Assembly (NCBI GenBank): GCA_905178155.1
Contig: CAJINV010000008.1
Coordinates: 1,364,001 to 1,428,000, forward strand
DNA from: Amoebophrya sp. A120
Lineage: Eukaryota > Sar > Dinophyceae > Syndiniales > Amoebophryaceae
DNA length: 64,000 nucleotides
Direction: 5' to 3'
Shown piece after piece: positions 50,784 to 61,408 of this stretch (the stretch's first letter is position 1; the number at the start of each line of letters is the position of its first letter). The translations under genes and the position numbers were made by a program. The notes under the pieces were generated by a model. The model was not told the DNA's origin. It was given only the letters and a program-made list of their open reading frames with translations, and did not search any database.

Positions 50784-51793
50784 ATGGCCGAAGAGACGAA
50801 CGAAGCGATCCTGGAAGCCCGCAGAAAGTTGCAGGCCAAATTTGACTCCCGGATCGGAGGAAAGGGAACGCAGAGACGAAAAGTTAAGGCCAAGCCGTCC
50901 ACGGCGTCCACAGTCAAGTACTCTATGTTTTGCCTTTGTAGGCATCGAAGCAGAGCACATACGATTTAAAGAAGGAGTGTAGTTCTTGGGCACAACGGTA
51001 TACTCTGCGTCAGCATGCAACAAGGACTACTTGAAAATTGATTTATGAAATTTTCCCAAAACAGTGACGACAAAAAGTTGGTGACGCAATTTAAGAAGAT
51101 GGGTCTCAATCAAATTCCCGGAATCGAGGAGGTCAACATGTTTACGGACAAAAATGAAGTCATTCATTTCAAGGACCCAAAGGTAAGACCTTAATTAGTT
51201 TAGAAACTGGAGGAAGCGCTGACGCTGAGCTAAAGACTCTAGCAGCAGCTGCATGAGGACCCTCGCATATTTTTGACAGGAGGACGAGGATAGTATGTGA
51301 AGTTAAAAATTCTGACGCATGCGGCCACCGCCATGCAGCGAGAGCCTCACGATCCCAGCGCGGTTTAAGTATTAGTATTTCAAATTGAAATATCTACGAA
51401 CAGGTCCATGCCAGCCTGCAGGCGAACACCTACGCCGTCGCGGGAAACCCGGAGACCAAGTCGCTGCAGGAAATGCTCCCCAAAGTCATCAATCAGCTCG
51501 GTAAGCAGAGAAATCGCGAACCTATTCTTGTTTTTGCATTTAGAAATGTAGCGCATTTCGTATCGTTGGGCTTTCTCCTTGCTTGTCCTGAAGTCCTCTC
51601 GCGTAAGTAGTTAGCAAAATCAATCCTTGATAGAAAAAAAAAAACAGGCTCCGAGAATTTGATGTCTTTGCGGTCCGCATTGGAGGCGTCCGGCACTATG
51701 CCCGGCGCCGGCGCCAAGCCGGACGAAATCCCGGACTTGGGCGACGCAACTTTTGAAGATGCAGCGAAGGTCGAGGATGTCGAAGTGGACTAA
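50784..51793 (+). CDS. BTF3: Nascent polypeptide-associated complex subunit beta (NAC-beta/BTF3)
   Basis: 164 aa from 50784-50917, 51065-51182, 51404-51500 and 51648-51793; all introns GT-AG. NAC binds the ribosome exit tunnel and shields new chains from wrong targeting. Evidence: basic ribosome-binding [13 protein letters not shown], then [26 protein letters not shown], then [34 protein letters not shown], the conserved NAC domain, and the usual acidic C-terminus. Length is typical. Confidence 0.97.
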
Positions 51794-53272
51794 AACCGGA
51801 ACGAGACGTGTGTCGCTTTTTTCACGAGGCAGAAGTAAACGACGACTTTTTTGAGAAGAGACATCCATTTTAGAAAATCTTCATCCTTCCACCTGGTTCT
51901 GGCCCTGCTACGAATTCCAGCTATCGAGGAGGCAGACGCGGCGAAAGGAAGAGGAAGAGGTGCTACCCACTCGAGCTCGAGAAATAGGAGGACTAGTATG
52001 CCAAGGATCACTAACACTCTGTTGTGAATCCTAACCTGGCTGGCGCGGAGTGCGGAACCACGATTTGCAAGACGACGTGCCTGTTGAGCATTTTCTCGGT
52101 ACTGGGGATTTTAGCCCACAGTCAGAACCAGTGAGAGAGATGAAGCAAAATCACAATCAGCAACTTGTATCACATTTGACACGCAACAAGAGCTTTTCGG
52201 TTTTTAGATAGTACTGAATTTCTAAAACATCACTTTCTGTTGAGTCTAGCGAAGCAGAAGAACTATACGCAGACGAGGACGCCGAAATTTAATTTTAGAG
52301 GGGACCCCTCTGTCACACCCTGTTCAGAAGCGCCGCCGCTACCACAGAAACAGTGCTGTATGTATTGCCAATATATGTAAGTACTTTGATGATTTCACTT
52401 TTCGAGTATTGAAACTGAAAATCATTTTATCGACAAGTCGAGTCGTCCCCCGTAATATTCGCCTGAAGTTCTAAATCAGCTGCTCCGGCCGCTGGATTGA
52501 AAAGGGTCCACCAGCGCTGCGTCACAAAGGCAGACGGCAGTAAACGCAAATGGAATGTTCGCAAAGCCTTGCGTGCCTTCGTGATATTGCTGCGGAACTT
52601 GATTTCAACGGACTTTGAAATCAATGTCAACACGTCGGTTGCGGACAAGTACTTACATCTATTTTCACCAGAGCATCTGCGCTATCTCGATCGGCGACAT
52701 GATTTAGATCCTCACTATGTAAAAGCAAACTAACACAATCTAGATCTTCGTCAGTTCTTTTCCTCTTGCCTTGCACTATTGGAAAGCGATGTGAGCCAAC
52801 TGCCGCAAAAAGGTTGTGTGCAATCGTGTCTAACAAGGTCGAAATCGAACGTGATCAGGATGAAGATCAAGATCAGAATAAAACAAAGAATGGTAGCCGC
52901 TACTTCAACCATCCCGAAATGATCACAACTCAACCTCAAGGAAGCGTAAGCGAATGCTCGAGCGATAAAAAGTTTTAGATCTGGTACGTTCCGGAGATCA
53001 GGCCGCGTGGTGCTGAAGAAAATTTAAAGATTTAGAAGGTCAAGCATACAGAATTTGGAGAAGATCAAGAATTTAAAAACTGAAGAATTGTGTTGCTGAG
53101 ATCATGGCCATGCCGTCGATCCGTTTTGAACGCACGTCGCGCTACGTCTGCAAAATATCAAATCTCGCAAATTGATTATCTCAACAGGGACACTCTGGGA
53201 ATTCTCGTTCGAGGATTTGGAGTTTAGTTGTAGTCGCATAGGCACATCACACCACACACAAAATCACAAAAA
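51794..53272. other. Intergenic region
   Basis: About 1.5 kb between NAC-beta and RPL13A. It contains only the coding-like stretch at 52469-52733, listed separately. Confidence 0.45.
52469..52733 (+). CDS. Possible coding exon or gene fragment
   Basis: An open frame of 87 codons with no usable ATG ends at 52733. It reads KRKWNVRKALRAFVILLRNL, then DKYLHLFSPEHLRYLDRRHDL, of natural-looking amphipathic composition. It could be the last exon of a small gene whose start I cannot place, or a remnant. No family recognised. Confidence 0.25.
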
Positions 53273-54291
53273 ATGTCCTTCCAGAAAGAAGTGATCATTG
53301 ATGGCCGCGGCCACTTGAAGGGGCGCTTGGCTTCCATCGTTGCCAAGGAACTGCTGAACGGGCAGAAGGTCACCGTCGTCCGTTGCGAGGAGATCAACAT
53401 TTCCAACACTCTGTACCGCCAGCAGCTCAAGTACCAGGCCTTCAAGCGCCTGACCAACAACGTCAACCCGAAGCACGGACCCTTCCACCAGCGTGCCCCG
53501 TCCAAGATGTTCTGGCGCGTGGTTCGCGGTATGGTCCCGCACAAGACCGCCCGCGGCGCCGCTGCCCTGGACCGCCTGAAAGTCTTCGATGGTACTAGAA
53601 ATCAAAATAAAGCATCGGACTTTCAAATTAGTGGCTGTAATCCAATGACTCTTGAAGATCATCCGTGTACTTTTACTTTCGTGTCTGGTTGCGAGGCATG
53701 AAGAAATTCCAGATAGTGGTTGGTGTTTGCATTCACGAGACGAGCGCACTGTGTCTATTGCTGAAACTGGAAGAGAGCGAGAGCAACGTGATAACTACGC
53801 CTTTCAAATTCAATCTAAATGCAACTTCAGGTATGCCGCACCCGTACGACATGAAGAAGAAGCAGGTGTGCCCGCAGGCCTTGAAGGTCCTCCGCATCAA
53901 GCCGTACCGCAAGAGCTGCCGTCTGGGCGACCTGTCCAAGCGCTTCGGTTGGAAGTGCACCGACCTCATCAAGAAGTTGGAAGATCAGCGCCGCACCCGC
54001 GCTGCCTCCTTCTTCTCCAAGAAGCTGAAGGTCATCAAGAGCAAGAAGACTGGTACAACCTGTTTTTTTGTATTGAATTCGTATTTTTAGGGGCGAGCGG
54101 AATGCTTTGTCGCAGATGTTGAGATTTGTTCCTTTCTCGGGGGAGTGAGGAAGAGTGTGATTGCGCTTGCTCAAAAATGTCTGATTTAACACAATGAATC
54201 AACTTTAATCACAACAGCCATCAAGGCCGCCAAGGGAAAGACGCTGAAGGATGCCGCCCAGAAGGCTCTGTACGAGAAGTGCGTCGCCTAA
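53273..54291 (+). CDS. RPL13A: 60S ribosomal protein L13a (uL13)
   Basis: 204 aa from 53273-53591, 53831-54052 and 54218-54291; GT-AG introns. Conserved uL13 blocks are [53 protein letters not shown] and [11 protein letters not shown]. The eukaryotic extension ([25 protein letters not shown]) follows. Length fits the family. The first intron runs 53592-53830. Confidence 0.97.
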
Positions 54292-55769
54292 ACGGACACT
54301 ATTTCCGGGATGATATGCAGGAGGTTTAGACGAAGTCGGAACAAAAAATCCGCTCCTTGCTACACCGTACTCTCGTTAGATCGGAAGGAAGACAACTACT
54401 ACGAGTGAGAGTGACATTGAAAACGTGGACCATGTGATGTTTGTGCGATGAAAACTAAATTTTTAGAACCTCGGAGTGTGACGGGCCGTTTCCCAGCTCA
54501 TTCTTGCTACCCCAATGGGAGGCGTTTGTTCGAATATGGGTCTTGCGTGCAACCCGGTTGTTTTTGCGGTCTCCTGAGTCGAGATATTTCTGCATGCGAA
54601 TTCTTTCACGTTTTGCTTTCGTCTGCCAACCACCTGGATCATCTGCCCAACCGAAAGACTTTATTTCGGCTACCAAGCTACACCTAGCCCTAGGCCTAGC
54701 CATCATACTTCTGGAAATAAACGGTTGCGGCTATGTTTTCGTGGCTCAACAGGAATTGACTATGGGGTCCTCTTTGTTTCTTTGGAATTAAGTGCATGGC
54801 TTCAAAATATCATCAATTCCTGGGCCATACTAGCGCTCTCCAACGCCATGATGATGAGACACTATCCAGTTGTTACACACTCGTCGATGCGAGGGGCTCT
54901 GTCGCTCGCAGCTGACGTAAACCTTTAGCGGATTTCTCTGATTTGGTGACCGAGAGCGCTAGTGCTTACGCCTGATGCCGAAGGATGACTACTGAGGATC
55001 ATCTTTGCCCTCACATCAAAGCTATGATGAGATAAATTTTGTTGTTACACACTCGAAGACGCGTGTCGATGCCTTTGCAAGTATTTCGATACGAGTGGAG
55101 CATCGACCGCGCGTGACGCAAACCCGATTTAGCGGATTTCTCTGAGCTGCTTCAGCTTCAAAGCAGTCACGCAGTAGCGATCTAGATCTACCACACTAAA
55201 ATAGACACCGCTACCACTAGGCAGCATTTGCTGGCCGTGGTTGGAAAGAGCGGGCGCAGGATCATCTACTTCGTTAAACTCGTTGTTGCCGAATTTGATT
55301 TTCGTTTGGCTTTTTCTTTTCAGATAGCGCTAGCTGCGTCGTAAAACTAAAAAAACACTTCTACGTATACATCCGAGCGCAACGTCGTCTCTGCGCTATC
55401 CGATGGGCAATGGATGAGACTCAGCACGAGCAGGCAGCCGCACCGAAACACTCGTCGTCTTCCTCGTTTGCTTCGTCTTGCGGCGGCGTTCCGCGGAGCA
55501 GATGGCGCACGCCGTGCATGGGGTTCTCATGTACTTCGCCAGTCTTCAGCATCATTCGTGTAGAGTTTGACAAAAATGCTGGATAAGGCTCCGGATGTGG
55601 TGCAAAGACACACAACTTCGCACAAGAACCTCGTCACAGAAGAATATTTATCCGTCTCTTGTTTGTTCGCAGCAATCGAGGAGCAGGCTGTGGAAGAGCG
55701 CGCGAATTTTCTTCACGACGTCTTGCTGTGCGTATAGAGTGCAGTCTGCTGCTGGCTTGGTGCGTCGAA
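54292..55769. other. Intergenic region
   Basis: About 1.5 kb. It holds a small degenerate repeat (54870-55145) and a 58-codon ATG frame at 55410 (MDETQHEQAAAPKHSSSSS) that I could not connect in phase to the next gene. Confidence 0.45.
54870..55145. repeat. Degenerate direct repeat
   Basis: TTGTTACACACTCG followed within about 60-100 bases by TTTAGCGGATTTCTCTGA occurs twice (18-mer at 54924-54941 and 55128-55145), suggesting an old duplication of about 200 bp. Confidence 0.55.
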
Positions 55770-58700
55770 ATGGCATTTCGTCCGATCCTCCCGTTCAGAT
55801 TCGTGACGCTCTGCGCTACCAGCTCCGACTTGGTGATTCGTGTCCTCTGCTTAGCAGTTGATGAGTATCAATCTATCCCCCGTTCATCGGAGATCACGAA
55901 GCACCAGCAAGCCACTGGCGTCGACCCGCTTTCGCAAGTAGCAAGGAAAGAGCAGCAGCTACCGGCAAATACGTTGCTGGAGATTGCGAACCACTGGGAA
56001 AGCCGGAAGGAGCAAGCGCGCAGCAGTAAATCCGACCTTGCGGACTTCGGGTATCGCAATGCCATTCGCCGCGCGCTTACAGACAACGCCACGCTTCTAC
56101 ACACCTTCAAGGAACAAGAGAAATATCGCGCCGTAATCGGCGGAGCGGAGCTCGACAGTGGCTATGCCTATCTTCGCTACATGCGCGACTTGTACATGAT
56201 GCTTAGTGTCCGGGGCCAAGCCGTGACGGATTCGAAGAAGGGCGATGCCTGTTTATGCTACCGTCTCCACGGAAGCAGAGCGCAGGCGCACGCAGCGCCG
56301 GCGCAGCAAGCGGTGGAAAATATGCACCACTCGGAGTCGAGCTCGACAAGCGCAACGGGAGATGACTCCTCGTCGCAGACCAGTGCGGATCTGGCACAGG
56401 GGAACGCAAACGCGCAAGCTCCGGTGTCCATTTCGGAGAAGATTCTCTACCCAAAAATCGAGGGCCTTCACCAAAACGAGGACGAGCATAATTTTCACCG
56501 GATTCGCACCGCAGATTTCGGTCGCGACAGCTGGCTTCGGACGCACCAGCACGTGTTCGCGCGCAATTTTTGTGAAGGCCTGGATTTGTCACTCCTATTT
56601 GCAAATGAGACTGACCATGCGCGGGTTCGTCGGGTGATTTTCGAAGAAAAGGGGCTGGGTTCGCACTATCAGTATCAGCAGTCTAGCACAGGAGGTCACA
56701 GAAAGGGGGGAGCAGAGGCAGCCACGACAGCACAGCGAGATGAGTACAAGTGGAGAGCAGAGCTGGATGCGGGGCGTGGCAACCTCGCGTCCGCAACACC
56801 TGGAGGTTTGGCTGCGTTTGACGATGAAGAGAGTCCCTCAAGCGCCCTTAAAGGAGCTCGCAAGCACGTCAGGGCCGAGACGAACTCGAGTCCGGGCATT
56901 CCCACTGCAAACGAGGTAAAATCAAGCCGGTGCTGCGAATCCACGGATGAAGTACTCGGGCCCTCAGAGCAAGGTGCAGACAGGTGGATACAACATCACA
57001 ACGAGATCGAAGGCACGCGCCGGTACTTCGCACACCTACGAGAGATGGATAGGCACTGCAAAAGTATGTATCGTACAGCATTGCAAAACAAGAAGTATGA
57101 ACTTACATGAATGTGTCGCACTAGTACAAATTGCAATTGGATGAATTGCATACCTACGCAAGTCTTTTCAGAAGGAAAAAGATATACATCGTTTATCTGG
57201 TGCAACTGCAAGTGGTACGGCTATGCTGAATAAGAATACGTAATTAATAGTAGCCAGGTGGCCGCGGCCGTCAAATGAAATGTGTTCCAAGTAGAACGAG
57301 CGCGATACTACAACTTTTGCAGAGGATTGCGGATAAGGTCGGCCAACGAGCCTCACCTCATGGCGGGAATGCTGGTAGCACAGCGACGCAGCCCCCGGCT
57401 GCTGATGCAGCCCCTGCGCTTTCCGGGTCCTCGAAAGCAGGTTCTGGGAATGCGTTTGACTGGGGCGATCCGGTTGGAGCTGTGTCCGCCACGATGCTTG
57501 GTTATGCAAAACAAGTTTTGGAGATGGAAACCCTGTTTGGATCCCTGCAGAACTTCCGCATTGCAGAGATCGGCGTAGGATTTGGTGGGCTATGCCATGC
57601 GCTCTTCGCGCGCTACAAAATGAAGATAGCGAGCTATACCCTCATTGACTTGCCGGAAGCGGAGCAGCTTGCGCTACGGACGTTGCAAAGAAGCTTGGTG
57701 GCTGTGCAGGCGAGTCTTGACAGCGGGAGCACCGAAAATGTCGAACATAATGCGGCAGCGACGACGGGTCCTCGTGATGCAGACAAATTCTCCGGAGGAC
57801 GTGCAGGTGTCTTGTTGGAAATGAAACTGCGTACCTACAATAGCAGGGCAGAGCAAACTCTGCGTCGGAGCCTTCGGCGCGAAAGGAAGAAGGCAAAAGC
57901 TATGAAGAACACCAACGGCAAGATGGACGCTGCAACCGCGCTGCTGCGTGGTATCTATCGTTCGACGTTGCAGTATGTGGCAGGCGACGGAGCGGCTGGG
58001 CAAAAGATCCAGCCTGATGCAAAAGACGTCTTCGTCGAAGAGCACTACAACTCGGATGCCGACGAGTCCACGCCAGACTACGATGATGATCAGGAGGAAA
58101 GATCGAAACGTCACCGACAAGAGTCCTTGATTCCCAATCCAGCGGTGCCGCTTGCTGCCAGCGGACCATGGCTGCAAGAGCTGGTAAACGCGACCAAGAC
58201 GCACAGGCACTTCTCCAAAAGCACCGCCGGCGTATACTTTAGCTACGATCTCTGCATCTCCAATTACGCATTCAACGAGCTTGTCGACGAGCGGGTGGCG
58301 GGGCAGTACGTCCGCGACATTCTGCGAAAATGCAAACGGGTTTTTATCACCTGGGGACTGGCTGCTGCGGACACGGGTGCCGCCTTCGGTGGGCTGCAAA
58401 CCTCGAAGTGGCAAGTAAAGATTTTGAATTCCATGTGGGAATTCAGCAGTGAGGCACCAGAAAAGTGGAAAAAAGGCGTAGAAGACACTGCAAAAGATCA
58501 CTCTGCAAAACGGGAAACCGAAAATCCAGCTTCACTTGACGAGGAGACCGCGACGACGGAAGAACGAACGGACGACGAGAGGCTAAAAATAAACTTCGAG
58601 ACACTGCAGAGTAAGTTCGACGCACTCCACCACGCGCTCGTACCGTTTTTTATTTCTGTCCACGATGTGCCGGTAATGGGAGGTTCCATTTGGGCGGAGG

Positions 58701-59293
58701 CCACCAATATGGGAGTGTCAGGTTTGAAATCGACAAAGTTGAAATAACTTGTAATGCATAAAATCGATACCAGTTGGAAGCCCAATTTTCAAGCGGTGCA
58801 TGACAAATGTCGGCCGCGTCTAAATCCAGTTTGTCATGCTGTTTTGGGACAGAAGGCGTCTTTTGTCATGCTACTGCAGCAGCTCTACCGCAGACCCCAA
58901 ACAGGCTGACAGTCGGCCTCACTACTTGCGGTCCCTGCAAGAGAGGGACTTCATGCCTTGCAATTTATGCATGAGAAATTATTTCAACTTGACGATTTCA
59001 TTCCTGACGCTTCCATAACCAATCGTTTGCTGGTATATATGAATCCGGTCGTATCGGTCCTGGAGCCCGGCAGCATGGTATATAATTGGCAAATATGACT
59101 TGCAAAAGTAACGTACTCGTATAAATGCATTACAAATTTCCTCAGCATGAGAAATGTAATGCAGGTTTGCCTTAAGAACAAGATTTGTAATGCAAGACTT
59201 GCATTTATACGATTACGATACTTTTGCACAGGATAGCAAAATCCGTGGGACTGGGAAACAGGGTTCGGCCGCAGGTATTTCAAATACGTATAA
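55770..59293 (+). CDS. Putative sugar O-methyltransferase-like protein
   Basis: About 929 aa if exons are 55770-57053, 57326-58707, 59023-59093 and 59241-59293 (sum 2790 nt, in frame). The start is uncertain; the frame is open upstream and ATG 55770 is the first in-frame one. The SAM-binding motif is AEIGVGFGGLCHAL (Gly-rich loop near 509-516) followed by SYTLIDLPEAEQLALRTL; a later CISNYAFNELVDERVAGQYV fits bacterial-type putative sugar O-methyltransferases. The C-terminus reads SVHDVPVMGGSIWAEATNRLL ... NPWDWETGFGRRYFKYV. Residues 1-430 are helical and low-complexity with no named domain. Introns: one decayed introner and two fresh introners. The last exon is triplicated downstream. Confidence 0.72.
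57054..57322. mobile_element. Decayed introner element, family II-like (about 270 bp)
   Basis: CTGCAAAAGTATGTATCG near the left end pairs with the complement of CGATACTACAACTTTTGCAG at the right end, matching the family II terminus GCAAAAGTATCGTAC. The flanks share only AGG (57051-57053, 57323-57325), so the duplication has eroded. Joining at AGG keeps the frame. GTATGT (57064) and TTTTGCAG (57322) mimic a canonical intron, but using both shifts the frame and soon meets a stop. Confidence 0.6.
58708..59017 (+). mobile_element. Introner element, family IV (310 bp), copy 1 site 1
   Basis: The duplication is ACCAA at 58703-58707 and 59018-59022, exact. The ends are TATGGGAGTGTCAGG and CCTGACGCTTCCATA. 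Excision restores GCC ACC AAT CGT TTG, exactly the uninterrupted sequence in copy 3 at 61263-61277. Confidence 0.97.
59094..59235 (-). mobile_element. Introner element, family II (142 bp), reverse orientation, copy 1 site 3
   Basis: The duplication is GCAAA at 59089-59093 and 59236-59240, exact. It begins TATGACTTGCAAAAGTAACG and ends CGATACTTTTGCACAGGATA; the TATCCTGTGCAAAAG end that is on the left at 36616 is on the right here, so it is reversed. Excision restores TGG CAA AAT CCG, as seen uninterrupted in copies 2 and 3. Confidence 0.97.
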
Positions 59294-59450
59294 GTTATAT
59301 GTATTAGTATTTCATTCGTTGCAGCATGCTGTCGCGTTTAACAATATAGAAGAAGAAAAGTTTTCCATATCTTCCGCAACAAATATTGATCATCTTTTTT
59401 TTTCCACGGTGGTATACTGCAAAGAGATACAAGAAGGCTATACTTTGGTG

Positions 59451-59837
59451 TGGGGGGGTCCCTTGTCCCTTGACCCTTTTTTTGGCCCGAAAAAGGGACA
59501 AGGGAAAAGGGACCGCTTTGAAGCGACGAAAGCGGCGAAAACGTCCCTTGTCCCTCCTCGCGAAGGGACGAAGGGACAAGCAAAAGGGACACGCTGTAGG
59601 TCCCCGCGGGGCCGGGAGGCGACCCAGGTTCTGACCGGGAAGGGAGAAAGGGACAGGCGAAAGGGACAAAGGGAGGGGGAGACAAATGAGGGGGCGGGCC
59701 ACAGGGGCAGGGGGGAGCGCGGGAGACGGGTCCGAGGGGCAAAGCGAAGGGACCAGGCGACGGGAGAAAGAGAAAGAGAGGAAAAAGGGGACGGCGGAAA
59801 AGAGAAAGAGAGAAAAAAAGAGAAAGAGAGGAAAAAG
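59451..59837. repeat. GGGACAAGGG-type low-complexity array with inverted halves
   Basis: Variants of GGGACAAGGGAAAAGGGAC and the complement TCCCTTGTCCCT alternate, then drift into a GAAAGAGAGGAAAAAG run that abuts terminal-exon copy 2. It could fold into hairpins. Open frames through it are products of the repeat. Confidence 0.8.
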
Positions 59838-59903
59838 CCGTTTTTTATTTCTGTCCACGATGTGCCGGTAATGGGAGGTTCCATTTGGGCGGAGGCCACC
59901 AAT

Positions 59904-60153
59904 TATCAAGTGCAAAAATGTCTGGGTCTGGAAGATTGGAACTTGTGATGCGCATTTCAGAACACACAAAAATCTCTGATGCATAGGCAACAAGGCTGCT
60001 CACTTTCTGTCACCAAAATGGCGGATTTGTCATGCGGATTCGGCATTGCGGAGGCTCCTCGAAACGTGTGATGCTAGAGCTTCCATGCCAGACCTTCTGT
60101 GTCATGCAGAAACAGCATGACTCTTCCAGACCCAGACATTTTTACATTTGATA
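59904..60153 (-). mobile_element. Introner element, family I (250 bp), reverse orientation, copy 2 site 1
   Basis: The duplication is CCAAT at 59899-59903 and 60154-60158, exact. The ends are TATCAAGTGCAAAAATGTC and ACATTTTTACATTTGATA. Internal CTGTCACCAAAATGGCGG is the complement of the matching stretch in the 2873 copy. It lies one base from the copy 1 site 1 insertion but belongs to another family. Confidence 0.97.
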
Positions 60154-60201
60154 CCAATCGTTTGCTGGTATATGTGAATCCGGTCGTGTCGGTCCTGGAG
60201 C

Positions 60202-60310
60202 TATCCAGGAAAAAACACCCATCCCCATCCATTTTTTGCATGACAAATAGTGGACTTTATACATGTTTTGCACGACAAATTGGATGGGGATGGGTGTTTT
60301 TTCCTGGATA
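60202..60310 (+). mobile_element. Introner element, family III (109 bp), copy 2 site 2
   Basis: The duplication is GGAGC at 60197-60201 and 60311-60315, exact. A perfect 30-bp inverted repeat starts TATCCAGGAAAAAACACCC. Excision restores CTG GAG CCC GGC, as seen uninterrupted in copies 1 and 3. Confidence 0.97.
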
Positions 60311-60540
60311 GGAGCCCGGCAGCATGGTCTATAATTGGCAAAATCCGTGGGACTGGGAAACTGGATTCGGCCGAAGGTATTTCAAATAGTGTAAGTTAGT
60401 AAACGCGACAGGTACACAATAAATAAAAAATTTCTCAAGATTGTGGCATATGGAATCTGCATCGAAATCTTCCCGAACAAATATTCATAATTTTTTTTTT
60501 TCACGCGGTGGTATTCCCGAATGTCATAGGGTATACCTGG

Positions 60541-60960
60541 GTGTGAGGGGGAAAAAAACGGGTTAATCCGGGTTTTGTCGAAATCGCGGAATTTTTTGTC
60601 GATTAGCCCGGTTTTTGTCGAAGCCGCGAAGTAACCGCGGTTATTGTCGAAATTTTTGTCGAAATCCGGGTTAAATAACCGCGGGCGACACTGTCTGTCG
60701 ATTTTCTTGTCGAAATTTTTGTCGAAATCCGGGGTTTTCTAACTTTAACCGCCGCCGTCGGCGGGATCCGCGGTGGTCGGGTCCGCGGTTTCGCCGGGTT
60801 GGTCGATTTTGTCGAAATCCGGGTTAATCCCGGTTTCGACACAGATTTCGACAAAACCGGGAATAACCTGGATTTCGACAAAATTGAGAACAACCCGGAT
60901 TTCGACAAAATCGCGGATACCCCGGATTTCGACAAAATTCCGTTTGCGGGAAGGTGGCGG
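60541..60960. repeat. TTGTCGAAATCCGGG array with inverted halves
   Basis: The left half has repeats of TTTTGTCGAAATCCGGGTT and variants; from about 60830 the same motif runs in complement (CCCGGATTTCGACAAAAT). The whole can fold into a long imperfect hairpin. It stands at the same place after copy 2 as the GGGACAAGGG array does after copy 1. Confidence 0.85.
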
Positions 60961-61209
60961 CCGCTGTCCTCGGGCGGGTGACCCCGTTCCCTTGTGCGGG
61001 GGCTCCCTTGGTTTCCTTCGTCTTTTTTTCGCAAAGAAAGTTTGCCTCTGGCGAGAATCGACCTCTACGGTAGTTTCTTTCCGAAATAAAAGGCGCGGAT
61101 CGACGACGGAGTTCGCGCTCCCCGGAATCCGACCGGGTCACCCGGCCCTCCCCTTTGCCTCTTTTTCAGGGACCGCGCCAGTGCGGGTGCGGCGGGGCTG
61201 CGTCTGGGT

Positions 61210-61408
61210 ATTATTTATTTCTGTCCACGATGTGCCGGTAATGGGAGGTTCCATTTGGGCCGAGGCCACCAATCGTTTGCTGGTATATATGAATCCTGTC
61301 GTATCTGTCCTGGAGCCCGGCAGCATGGTGTATAATTGGCAAAATCCGTGGGACTGGGAAACAGGGTTCGGCCGAAGGTATTTCAAATTGTATAAGTATT
61401 ATACCTGA
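61210..61408 (+). repeat. Terminal-exon unit, copy 3 (no introners; empty sites)
   Basis: An uninterrupted copy coding ISVHDVPVMGG ... GRRYFKLYKYYT-stop. All three insertion sites are empty: GAGGCCACCAATCG, GTCCTGGAGCCCGG and ATTGGCAAAATCCG. The 3' flank to about 61560 resembles those of copies 1 and 2. It is probably a fragment or an alternative last exon. Confidence 0.93.

Larger units (their letters stand above)
58643..59293 (+). repeat. Terminal-exon unit, copy 1 (with two introners)
   Basis: Begins ccgttttttatttctgtcc and codes for the C-terminus of the O-methyltransferase, ending YFKYV-stop. Site 1 (ACCAA) and site 3 (GCAAA) are occupied; site 2 (GGAGC) is empty. Its 3' flank to about 59450 is also related to those of copies 2 and 3. 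Confidence 0.95.
59838..60389 (+). repeat. Terminal-exon unit, copy 2 (with two introners)
   Basis: Spliced, it codes PFFISVHDVPVMGG ... GRRYFK-stop, with synonymous changes and one Met-to-Val change against copy 1. Sites 1 and 2 are occupied, site 3 is empty. It lacks the rest of the methyltransferase gene, so it is either an alternative last exon or a fragment. Confidence 0.93.

Noticed and set aside
57064-57322. GT-AG splicing (GTATGT ... TTTTGCAG) of the O-methyltransferase intron
   Set aside because: It puts the next exon out of frame and a stop follows at once; joining at AGG keeps the frame.
59190-61408. Long frames running through the repeat arrays into exon copies 2 and 3
   Set aside because: The N-terminal parts are translations of low-complexity arrays (KEKERKK or RISTKS type repeats) and do not look like proteins.
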